From Planctomycetaceae bacterium (lineage in GTDB: Bacteria; Planctomycetota; Planctomycetia; Planctomycetales; Planctomycetaceae): a DNA stretch of 23,967 bases. A model generated the notes under the pieces. That model did no database searches. It was given only the letters and a program-made list of their open reading frames with translations, and was not told the origin of the DNA. The first letter of the stretch is position 1, and every line of letters starts with the position of its first letter. The DNA lies in NCBI GenBank assembly GCA_020426125.1, contig JAGQQQ010000095.1, forward strand, positions 1 to 23,967, read 5' to 3'. This document shows positions 14,559 through 21,038 of this stretch, one piece after another. The translations under genes and the position numbers were made by a program.

Positions 14559-17165
14559 ATGAACACTCCCGCCCCGTCCTCTGTTTCCCGATGGCTGTTA
14601 CTTCTGGCCGTCTGTCTTCCGATGGCGTGCGCTGCAATCCTGATCTCCGCGGACGCGAAAACGCCACACGTGGAACTCGCGGTGTTGAATGCCACGAATT
14701 GGGATCGCTTCGTTCCGGAAGGAAAGGAAGTCGACGCAATCTACGGCGACGCCGTGTTACGGAACCGTCATCTGACGGCCGTGATTGCCAACGTGACTCC
14801 CAATCGAAACGCCAACATGACGGTCCGCGACGTCGCAGGATGCCTGATCGATCTCACGGATCGGGATCATCAAAGTGACCAACTCAGTTGTTTTTATCCC
14901 GGAGCGAGGCGATACCCGTTTCGGAAGTGGACCTTCAGTGACCCCGAGAACACAACAAACGGGCTGACCATGGACACGGAAGTCGACGGAAAGAACCTGT
15001 CCGTTTCCGTCATCTCCGAAGGAAACGGAGAACGTCCGACGGTGGAAGTGACTTATTCTCTGGGTGAGAACGATCAGTTTTTAACAATGTCAGTCCGCTA
15101 TCAGAACGTGTCGGAGAAGCCGATCCAAGTGGATTTGATCGACGATATCCGCGCTGACGGAGGAAAAGAGGACATGACCAAATCTCCGAATGGGACGACG
15201 CCCGTCTTTTCCATCGAAGACCATTTCTGGCAACAGGCGTACGGCGTCCGTTGCCTGGAACACGCCATCCAATGTAATAGCAATTCCCGGACGAGCACGC
15301 TGAGCTATGCCAACTCCGATAGCCAAACGAAGATCGAGATCGCTCCGGGACAGAGTGTGACTCGCGTCTGTCAGATCGCCTGTGGAGCAACACGAATGCA
15401 CGTCACAGAGGCCTTTGCCGAACCCAAAGCCACACCCTGCCGAGAGGTGACCTTGGTTGTTCAGGATGGCCTCAAACGACGCATGGACCACGCACGAATT
15501 GAAGTCCGAAACAAAGACGAGCTTTTGGGAGTTGCCGTCGCGAATCGAGACGGAGAAGCCAAACTTCCGCTTCCGGAAGGAGACTATCAACTGCGGATCA
15601 GCCAATTTGGCGTCGTCGCTGAAGAGAACGCGCCGCTCACAGTCAGTGATGTCATGGAGCAGGAGCAGGACCTCATTTGCGTGGCCTACAAGCCAGGGAC
15701 CGTGACCGTCCAGGCGAAGGATCAATCGGGTGCACACCTCCCGTGCAAAGTCGAGTTTGTCGCTGCGGAGAATCATCAATCTCCCAACTTCGGACCGGAG
15801 ACGGCGGAAACGGGTGTTCGGAACCTCCGTTACTCGCCAAACGGAAACGTCGTTCAGGACCTGCTCCCTGGCGAGTATCAACTGACGATCAGTCATGGTC
15901 CCGAATACGACATCGTTCAGAAAAGTGTTTTGGTCGCCTCCGGTCAGAATTCCCCGATTGAGGCGGTGTTGAAGCGGACCGTCGACACAACCGGTTGGGT
16001 CAGCAGCGATTTTCACAGCCATAGCTCGCCGTCAGGTGACAACACCGCGAGTCAGCGGGGACGAGTGCTCAATCTCGTCTGCGAACACATTGAGTTTGCT
16101 CCATGTACGGAGCACAATCGGATCGACACCTATCAGCACCATATCGACGCTCTTCGGATCGGAAGATTTCTGTCTTCGACAACGGGAATGGAACTGACCG
16201 GAAGTCCGTTACCGCTGAACCACCAGAATGTTTTTCCGCTCCACCACCACCCACATCGCCAAGATGGCGGCGGTCCTCAGACCGATACCGATGTTGAGAA
16301 GCAGGTTCAGCGGATCGCGGCCTGGGATGATGGCAGCGAGAAACTGATTCAGCAGAACCATCCCGATATTGGCTGGCTGGTGTACGACAAAAACGGAGAT
16401 ACTGAACCGGACCATGGCCACGAAGCCGGTGTCGCACTGATCGATGTGATGGAGATCCATCCCATCCAGAAACTGCTAACTCTGGGCCAGGTTGACGGCG
16501 TCTCCGCTGCCGATGCAAATGGAAATCGCCTTTTCCGGTGGCTCCAATTGCTCAACCAGGGCTACCGCATCCCTGGGGTCGTCAACACGGATGCCCACTA
16601 TAACTTTCACGGATCGGGATGGTTACGAAATTGGATCCAATCCTCCACTGACGATCCCGCTCAGATCGACACGATGGAAATGGTCCACGCCTCCGAGGAA
16701 GGCCGGATCGTGATGTCCAACGGCCCATTTCTCAAAGTCTTCGCCCATTCGCCAGATCAGGACAAACGAGTTACGGTCGGCCAGGATTTGTCAGCACCTT
16801 CAAAACAGGTGACTCTTGATATCTCCGTGCAATGTCCCAACTGGCTGGACGTCGATACGGTCTTCATTCTCGTCAACGGCAAAGCGAATCAGGATTTGCT
16901 GTTCACGCGGAAAGAGCACGCAGACCAGTTTGGCGACGGGGCCATGAAATTCCAAAAGAAGGTGACGATTACCTTAGAGGGGGACGCTCATCTGATTGTC
17001 GGAGCCGGTGATTCCGACTCAACACTCGAAGTGGTCTATGGCAGCCAATATGGAAACGTTTCTCCTTCGGCCTTGAGCAACCCGATCTTTGTCGATACCG
17101 ACGGCGATGGCTTTTCTCCGAATAAAGACACTCTTGGGCTTCCGCTTCCAGTCAAGGGAACCTAA
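14559..17165 (+). CDS. secreted CehA/McbA-type PHP-domain metallohydrolase
   Basis: This is an 868-residue exported protein. The first about 33 residues are a signal peptide (basic start, then WLLLLAVCLPMACAA). Residues about 40-290 form a beta-rich N-terminal domain. Two carboxypeptidase-regulatory-like beta domains follow at about 297-355 and 378-475 (each ends with a PEGDYQL or PGEYQL strand). The PHP-type catalytic domain has metal ligands in DFHSHS (484-489), CTEHN (516-520) and NTDAH (676-680), the pattern of CehA/McbA-family hydrolases. A calcium-loop-like DTDGDGFSPNKD (846-857) sits at the C-terminus. It probably hydrolyses phosphoester, ester or amide bonds outside the cytoplasm; the substrate is unknown. 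A TTG one codon upstream (14556) is an unlikely start. Confidence 0.9.
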   Translation: MNTPAPSSVSRWLLLLAVCLPMACAAILISADAKTPHVELAVLNATNWDRFVPEGKEVDAIYGDAVLRNRHLTAVIANVTPNRNANMTVRDVAGCLIDLTDRDHQSDQLSCFYPGARRYPFRKWTFSDPENTTNGLTMDTEVDGKNLSVSVISEGNGERPTVEVTYSLGENDQFLTMSVRYQNVSEKPIQVDLIDDIRADGGKEDMTKSPNGTTPVFSIEDHFWQQAYGVRCLEHAIQCNSNSRTSTLSYANSDSQTKIEIAPGQSVTRVCQIACGATRMHVTEAFAEPKATPCREVTLVVQDGLKRRMDHARIEVRNKDELLGVAVANRDGEAKLPLPEGDYQLRISQFGVVAEENAPLTVSDVMEQEQDLICVAYKPGTVTVQAKDQSGAHLPCKVEFVAAENHQSPNFGPETAETGVRNLRYSPNGNVVQDLLPGEYQLTISHGPEYDIVQKSVLVASGQNSPIEAVLKRTVDTTGWVSSDFHSHSSPSGDNTASQRGRVLNLVCEHIEFAPCTEHNRIDTYQHHIDALRIGRFLSSTTGMELTGSPLPLNHQNVFPLHHHPHRQDGGGPQTDTDVEKQVQRIAAWDDGSEKLIQQNHPDIGWLVYDKNGDTEPDHGHEAGVALIDVMEIHPIQKLLTLGQVDGVSAADANGNRLFRWLQLLNQGYRIPGVVNTDAHYNFHGSGWLRNWIQSSTDDPAQIDTMEMVHASEEGRIVMSNGPFLKVFAHSPDQDKRVTVGQDLSAPSKQVTLDISVQCPNWLDVDTVFILVNGKANQDLLFTRKEHADQFGDGAMKFQKKVTITLEGDAHLIVGAGDSDSTLEVVYGSQYGNVSPSALSNPIFVDTDGDGFSPNKDTLGLPLPVKGT

Positions 17166-17194
17166 TGCAGGAGCCAATCTGGATTGACGGGTTG

Positions 17195-17320
17195 ACGCGC
17201 TGAGAAACTATCCGGAAAGTCCGATGACACGCTGTATCTGGTACGAACCCGTGACCATGACCACTCGATATCGTAAAGACACCGACATTTCCGGATAGAC
17301 TCTGAGTCGATCGAGCGTGT
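17195..17320. repeat. long imperfect inverted repeat after the CehA-like gene
   Basis: The core is a perfect 11-bp pair, CTATCCGGAAA (17208-17218) with TTTCCGGATAG (17288-17298). It extends inward by GTC/GAC with one bulged base, and outward by CT-AGA against TCT-AG with mismatches, giving 19 pairs over 22 positions. A further ACGCGCT (17195-17201) can pair with AGCGTGT (17314-17320). The 62-nt interior contains CACG...CGTG pairing. It starts 30 nt after the stop codon, so it may be a structured 3' untranslated region, a small RNA or a MITE remnant. Confidence 0.55.
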
Positions 17321-17690
17321 GCCGGTCTGAAATCGAGCCCATTCCAGCGAACATCGGTTGATGTTGCCTGGGTGTTCTGTTCAGAAGACTCCGGAACGGT
17401 CGGTGATGCTCCGGCAATCCGCGCCCAGAGCGAAAAGACCTTCGGGAACGGCTCATGCCGCAAGAATGCGATGTGTTCGGGAACATGCGACGATTTCGAT
17501 TAGCGTGGACTCCGAGAAATTCGCTGTGGCCCCCGGGAGGATTCGGCGCGTTCCAGGCCACCGCTCCCGGGGCATCTTCGAATTCGATTCCATCTGAAGC
17601 CGTCGTCGGTCCAGAGATGGAGATGACAGGCAGTTCCAAGCACTTGGGTTTCGTGGCATCATTCCGAACCGCATCCGTCTTCCGGGATCG
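17321..17690. other. non-coding stretch with GC-rich hairpin
   Basis: CCCCGGGAG (17531-17539) is complementary to CTCCCGGGG (17564-17572) with a 24-nt loop. Apart from this I see nothing definite. Open frames on both strands here run into the terminator at 17691-17725 and have no conserved character. Confidence 0.4.
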
Positions 17691-17725
17691 AAAACGGCCC
17701 CAGGTTCCAGAGAAACCCAGGGCCG
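17691..17725 (-). terminator. intrinsic terminator, minus strand
   Basis: CGGCCC (17695-17700) pairs with GGGCCG (17720-17725), and GGTT (17703-17706) pairs with AACC (17714-17717), with a symmetric CA/CA internal loop. On the minus strand the stem is followed by TTTT (17694-17691). It lies about 70 bp beyond the stop of the HPF-like gene and probably terminates it. Confidence 0.7.
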
Positions 17726-17759
17726 TCACGAAAGGGAGCAAAGCATTCATTTGATCTCA

Positions 17760-17789
17760 CCCCTTCCGAGCACACGAGGCCGGAAGGGG
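17760..17789. other. 9-bp hairpin beyond the HPF-like stop
   Basis: CCCCTTCCG (17760-17768) pairs perfectly with CGGAAGGGG (17781-17789). On the plus strand a TTTT (17795-17798) follows five bases later, which overlaps the minus-strand gene's TAA. It could be part of a bidirectional termination zone with the 17691-17725 element. Confidence 0.5.
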
Positions 17790-17796
17790 AACCGTT

Positions 17797-18153
17797 TTAT
17801 GAGGCTGACGCCAACGCTGGCCCGAGAGACCGGCGAGTGAAATCGGGATGGTGTTCGCGATGCTTTTTCATTCTCCGAGTCAATGCGAAGGTCGCCCGTT
17901 CAAACGCGCGATAGATCGCCTCACCCACTGTGGTTGAGGTCTCCTGAATCACGACCTGCTCGCCCCGGGCGAGCGTTACGACCAGTCGACAGCGAATGGA
18001 CTTCCCTCCGCGAGGGCCGTTCAAATCCAACAGACTCGCTTGAACGCCGAAGATTGCGGTCGAGAAACGAGCGAACCGCTTCTCGACGAACTCATCGAGT
18101 GTGTCTCGAACAAATCGCGGCATCGACGGATCAATTCGATAATCGATCTTCAT
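17797..18153 (-). CDS. HPF/RaiA-family ribosome hibernation protein
   Basis: The 118-residue sequence fits the short ribosome-associated inhibitor fold: an N-terminal strand (MKIDYRID), a helix ending in VEKRFARF, a strand pair (VQASLLDLNGPRGGKSIRCR and LVVTLARGEQVVIQE), then a basic helix (IYRAFERATFALTRRMKKHRE). Family members bind the 30S A and P sites and idle or dimerise ribosomes in poor conditions. There is no long C-terminal dimerisation domain, so it is the short type. The start is supported by AGGAG (minus strand, 18166-18162) eight bases before the ATG. The minus-strand hypothetical gene at 18365 lies 211 bp upstream. An inverted repeat (18192-18233) sits in its 5' region. Assignment rests on the pattern, not on an alignment. 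Confidence 0.65.
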   Translation of the reverse strand: MKIDYRIDPSMPRFVRDTLDEFVEKRFARFSTAIFGVQASLLDLNGPRGGKSIRCRLVVTLARGEQVVIQETSTTVGEAIYRAFERATFALTRRMKKHREHHPDFTRRSLGPALASAS

Positions 18154-18191
18154 CCCAGGGTCTCCTGATTATGGAAGAATGTCCTCGAACT

Positions 18192-18233
18192 GAATCAATT
18201 ATCCGTCACGGGCTGCTTCGGTCAAATTGATTC
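18192..18233 (-). promoter_or_regulatory. inverted repeat upstream of the HPF-like gene
   Basis: GAATCAATT (18192-18200) is the exact reverse complement of AATTGATTC (18225-18233), and inner CCG (18203-18205) pairs with CGG (18219-18221). It lies 39-80 bp upstream of the HPF-like start. It could be a leader hairpin or an operator. Confidence 0.4.
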
Positions 18234-18364
18234 TTTGGCGAGACAGATTGAAAAAAGAAATGCGGAATTTTGGGACTGAATAGGAAATCTGAACCGTTTC
18301 TCCACGTGAGATTTCCCAACACTCGACGAAGGGTTCCGTCATCGCGTCGATTCGATGTGAATGG

Positions 18365-18739
18365 TTAGAGCGACGATCGTGTCTTGGACAATTTCCGAAA
18401 GGCCTTGCGCACCGCCTTCGCGTAATGCTTGTTGAGTTTGACGAATTCGGTCAATCGGGTGTCGTTCGTGCGATGGTCTCCCCAGGGATCCTTTAGCAAA
18501 ACATACGGCAGGCAAACCGCCATCACTTTCAAAGGAAGTCCATTCTCGGAGGACTCGCAACGAATGCGAACCAGTTCATCGGGTTTGAGTTCTTCGGCAT
18601 CGCCGCACCAGAAGAAACTGGGCAGCCGCACAATCTCAGTGTGGACGGCGACCATTTGTCCCGGGGACAGATCCTCCGGGGCGAGCCGTTTTGCCAACGT
18701 GGAGTGAGTGGAAGGGCTCTCGATGCGTGAGGGAGGCAT
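18365..18739 (-). CDS. conserved-looking hypothetical protein
   Basis: This is a 124-residue cytosolic protein I cannot name. Residues 20-95 look like a compact beta-rich domain (GQMVAVHTEIVRLPSFFWCG, then ELVRIRCESSENGLPLKVMA). The C-terminal 35 residues are a basic helix (LNKHYAKAVRKAFRKLSK) that could bind nucleic acid. There is no signal peptide or membrane segment. The codon pattern is ordinary and the protein character is not that of a chance frame. There is no clear Shine-Dalgarno. A near-consensus ECF-type promoter (minus strand, 18817-18790) lies about 50 bp upstream, back to back with the one directed at the secreted protein gene. Confidence 0.7.
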   Translation of the reverse strand: MPPSRIESPSTHSTLAKRLAPEDLSPGQMVAVHTEIVRLPSFFWCGDAEELKPDELVRIRCESSENGLPLKVMAVCLPYVLLKDPWGDHRTNDTRLTEFVKLNKHYAKAVRKAFRKLSKTRSSL

Positions 18740-18789
18740 GCGGAAGTCCGTTTGTCAAAAGAATGGAATACCAGATTGCTTCCTCCTTC

Positions 18790-18817
18790 TTTGACAGCGA
18801 ACGGAACGCGAGGTTCG
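18790..18817 (-). promoter_or_regulatory. near-consensus ECF-type promoter, minus strand
   Basis: On the minus strand CGAAC (18817-18813) and TGTCAAA (18796-18790) are separated by 16 nt. Each box is one base off the GGAAC / CGTCAAA form seen at the two other sites in this window. It points at the gene at 18365-18739. Confidence 0.3.
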
Positions 18818-18830
18818 CGGCACCGTCAAC
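18803..18830 (+). promoter_or_regulatory. ECF-type promoter, plus strand
   Basis: GGAAC (18803-18807) is followed after 16 nt by CGTCAAC (18824-18830), the same boxes as at 13951-13980. Transcription would start near 18837, giving a leader of about 170 nt for the secreted protein gene at 19009. That leader includes a T6 run (18915-18920) and a hairpin, GGGAA-GAT-TTCCC (18930-18942). Confidence 0.5.
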
Positions 18831-19008
18831 TTGCCAGGAAGAATCCGTGTGACGCAGTCAATGTGACCCCAGATGATGGGAAGCAGGAGCGAACCGGAAA
18901 ACGAAAGTTCGCGATTTTTTGAAATGCGGGGGAAGATTTCCCGGGCATTGGCGTTCTCCTGGCATCAACCAACCCCACACAACTCTCTTACTCACCAGGA
19001 GTTTTACC

Positions 19009-19311
19009 ATGAAATCAATCTTCAATCTGCGGTCCCTCGTTGCAGCCGGAATTGTCCTTGGAGCCACCGCGTTGGGTTCGGTCCAGTCCGCTGAAGCGGG
19101 CGGATACGGTTACGACAACTACGGACATGGCGGATACAGCTACCAGCCGCAGTACACCTGGAAGACGATCACCACCTATACAACTGTCCGGAAGCCGTAC
19201 TACGACACCATCACCAAATACGACCACTGCGGATACGCTTACCAGGAACAGATTCTTCGGTACGAAGTCGTCCAGGTTCCCGTCGTCAAGAAGATCAAGG
19301 TCTACTACTAA
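19009..19311 (+). CDS. small Tyr-rich secreted protein
   Basis: The 100-residue precursor has a textbook signal peptide (MKSIFNLRSLVAAGIVLGAT, ending AEA at 28-30). The mature chain of about 70 residues contains 15 tyrosines and a single cysteine (DHCGYAY). The front is Gly/Tyr-rich (GGYGYDNYGHGGYSY); the rest has alternating strand-like YTTV and YDTITKY segments and ends in a basic KKIKVYY. The start is fixed by a strong AGGAG (18997-19001) seven bases before the ATG; a longer frame upstream has no signal sequence. I know no function. A structural or surface role, with possible tyrosine or disulfide cross-linking, is speculation. It lies directly upstream of a sigma/anti-sigma pair, separated by a hairpin. 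Confidence 0.85.
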   Translation: MKSIFNLRSLVAAGIVLGATALGSVQSAEAGGYGYDNYGHGGYSYQPQYTWKTITTYTTVRKPYYDTITKYDHCGYAYQEQILRYEVVQVPVVKKIKVYY

Positions 19312-19391
19312 CAGGATCGCCCCAGCGTGAAACGGCGATGTGACCACACAGAAACTGGCGGGTCTCAAAGCGTTTGTCGTGAAGAGATTGA

Positions 19392-19429
19392 GAAGCTGAC
19401 CCTGTTCAACATTGAGACGGGTCAGCTTC
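19392..19429 (+). terminator. hairpin between secreted protein and sigma operon
   Basis: GAAGCTGACCC (19392-19402) pairs perfectly with GGGTCAGCTTC (19419-19429), with a small TCAA/TTGA stem in the loop. It has no T-run, so termination may be partial and allow read-through into the sigma gene that begins 17 bp later. Confidence 0.5.
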
Positions 19430-19446
19430 CTCGCTAATCTGAGGGG

Positions 19447-19983
19447 ATGCCCCCTGGCGTTCCCACCATCGCTGACAGCGAACAGCAACTCATCGACCGC
19501 TTTCGAGACGGCGACTCGAGTGCGCTGCAGCAACTTCACGCGCTATACGCCAACCGGTTGCGGGCATTTTTGCGATCTCGTTGTCCCCGGTCGATCGATG
19601 CGGACGATATCTGCCAGGATGTCTGGCTCAAAGCCTGGAACAACCGTCATACATTTGACGGAAGTCATTTCCGGGCTTGGATTTTCCGAATCGCTCGAAA
19701 TCGGCTCACAGACCTGATCCGAAAGAATCCTTCTCCAAATTTGCCGGAAGATTTCGACCCGGTCGACGTTATCCAGTCAGACCGAAAAGAGGAACTGGCG
19801 GCGCTTCAGGACTGCCTGAAGATGATTGGAGGGGACTTTGTGGAGGTCATTCGCGCCCAACTGGAGGGCGAGGATGTCTCGCAAATCGCTGCGAGAAAAG
19901 GAATTAAACCAGCAACCGTGTACACCCGAGTTGATCGTGGCAAGAAACAACTCGCGGAATGCGTGAAGAAGAAACTGTCATGA
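19447..19983 (+). CDS. ECF-family RNA polymerase sigma factor
   Basis: The 178-residue product has sigma region 2 at about 15-80 (LIDRFRDGDSSALQQLHALY, then DADDICQDVWLKAWNN and FRAWIFRIARNRLTDLI) and region 4 at about 115-170, where the helix-turn-helix reads VSQIAARKGIKPATVYTRVD. An in-frame stop at 19435 limits the start; the first ATG is at 19447. The purine run GAGGGG touches that ATG directly, which is too close for a normal Shine-Dalgarno. The end overlaps the next gene by ATGA, so the two are translationally coupled. It differs clearly from the ECF factor at 13364-13948 and is likely a different ECF group. Confidence 0.9.
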   Translation: MPPGVPTIADSEQQLIDRFRDGDSSALQQLHALYANRLRAFLRSRCPRSIDADDICQDVWLKAWNNRHTFDGSHFRAWIFRIARNRLTDLIRKNPSPNLPEDFDPVDVIQSDRKEELAALQDCLKMIGGDFVEVIRAQLEGEDVSQIAARKGIKPATVYTRVDRGKKQLAECVKKKLS

Positions 19984-20870
19984 ATACGTCAATAGTTCCC
20001 GCAACCAGCCTACCCACTGATCCCGTCGCTTGGCCCGAGTGGCTCGAACAACAACTTGTTCGCGGCGATCTGGGACAAGTGGTGGTCGAACTGGAAACCC
20101 TTCTCCAGGTGGACCCCGCTCACACACCCGATGTTCGCCAGATTTTGGGTTCCGATTTCGACAAGGTCCTCGAGTCCGGGCTGTCCGTTTTGAATGGTCA
20201 TCAGATCACAGAACTGATGAAGCATCCAAGGATGTTGCTACGCCTCCAGGAGGCCGTGTTGATTCAAGGGGGCGATTACTGGTCGACCGTTGATGAAACC
20301 GACGCGACCAAGTCCGCGATTATCCGAGAATGGGCCGCGATCGAGCAACAAATTGATCCCATCGTTCCTGATGATGGCCCGACATCGGAGACCAACGGGG
20401 AACGCGCCAGCTGGTTTCAGAGCCTGAGGCCGCTGGTCGCCTTGGCCGCGATTGTCCTCGTCGGGGTGACGGTCTGGATGACCCGTCCGTCTCCATCAAC
20501 CTGGGGCTTCGATCAACCTGGTTTGCTCAACGCCAGCGTCAGTGCTCACGACTACTTGGACTCGCTCGCGGATGCGGCCGACACGTTCGATAAAAAGCCA
20601 CTTGACACATCCGTGGCGTTAGGAAAACGGCTCAGCGACTTTAGCCATGGCTGCCAGACATTGCTGGAGGCCAAACATCCACAGCTCTCCGAAGCCAGTC
20701 GGAAGCTCCTCCTGGAGAAATGCCGCGATTGGAAAGCGAGTATTGATGGCCATCTGGCGGACCTGAATTCGGGAGCGAAGCCGATCGAAGTCATTCGCGA
20801 CGAAGCCAATGCAACGGTCAACAAACTGGTCAACAAGCTCCGCGAAATGGCCGACGAGACCTTAGCCTGA
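19980..20870 (+). CDS. single-pass membrane protein, probable anti-sigma factor
   Basis: This 296-residue protein starts at the ATG inside the ATGA overlap with the sigma gene; the upstream in-frame extension lies within that gene. Residues 1-145 are helical and cytosolic, one membrane segment lies at about 150-168, and residues 170-296 are a helical external domain with two cysteines (225 and 248) that could form a disulfide. I see no HxxxCxxC zinc motif and no familiar anti-sigma signature. The role is inferred from the coupled sigma gene and the topology. The N-terminal part would then be a non-standard sigma-binding domain. Confidence 0.75.
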   Translation: MNTSIVPATSLPTDPVAWPEWLEQQLVRGDLGQVVVELETLLQVDPAHTPDVRQILGSDFDKVLESGLSVLNGHQITELMKHPRMLLRLQEAVLIQGGDYWSTVDETDATKSAIIREWAAIEQQIDPIVPDDGPTSETNGERASWFQSLRPLVALAAIVLVGVTVWMTRPSPSTWGFDQPGLLNASVSAHDYLDSLADAADTFDKKPLDTSVALGKRLSDFSHGCQTLLEAKHPQLSEASRKLLLEKCRDWKASIDGHLADLNSGAKPIEVIRDEANATVNKLVNKLREMADETLA

Positions 20871-20974
20871 CACATTGGTCGCAGTCTGCAATCAGGCGGA
20901 ATCCCCAACTCGTCCGAGCATGATCCCTGGTTCGCGGCCAGTCTGGATTCTGGCATACCGGAGCACTGACGAGA

Positions 20975-21038
20975 GGAGGCAGGTGATCCCGAGGGGACAC
21001 CAGCGGCAGGGTGCGAATCCCCCCTTGTCACTCCTTTT
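20975..21038 (+). terminator. branched structure ending in CTCC-TTTT, possible terminator
   Basis: GGAG (20975-20978) and GTGA (20983-20986) can pair with TCAC and CTCC in 21028-21034, followed by TTTT (21035-21038). Small inner stems (TCCC/GGGA; GGG/CCC) are possible. It lies in the convergent gap after the membrane protein gene. The stem is interrupted, so it is only a moderate candidate. Confidence 0.35.

Noticed and set aside
15090..16022. 310-codon frame antisense to the CehA-like gene
   Set aside because: The opposite strand encodes well-defined domains; no start signal or motif on this one.
17208..17750. 180-codon minus-strand frame with a hydrophobic start
   Set aside because: Its first codons lie exactly on the terminator at 17691-17725 and its 3' end runs into the long hairpin; no recognisable domain.
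19447..20870. Mobile-element cargo
   Set aside because: No integrase, transposase, flanking repeats or change in base composition near the sigma module.
20963..21034. tRNA-like gene
   Set aside because: A T-arm-like GGGTGCGAATCCC is present, but there is no D arm, no anticodon arm and no 7-bp acceptor stem.
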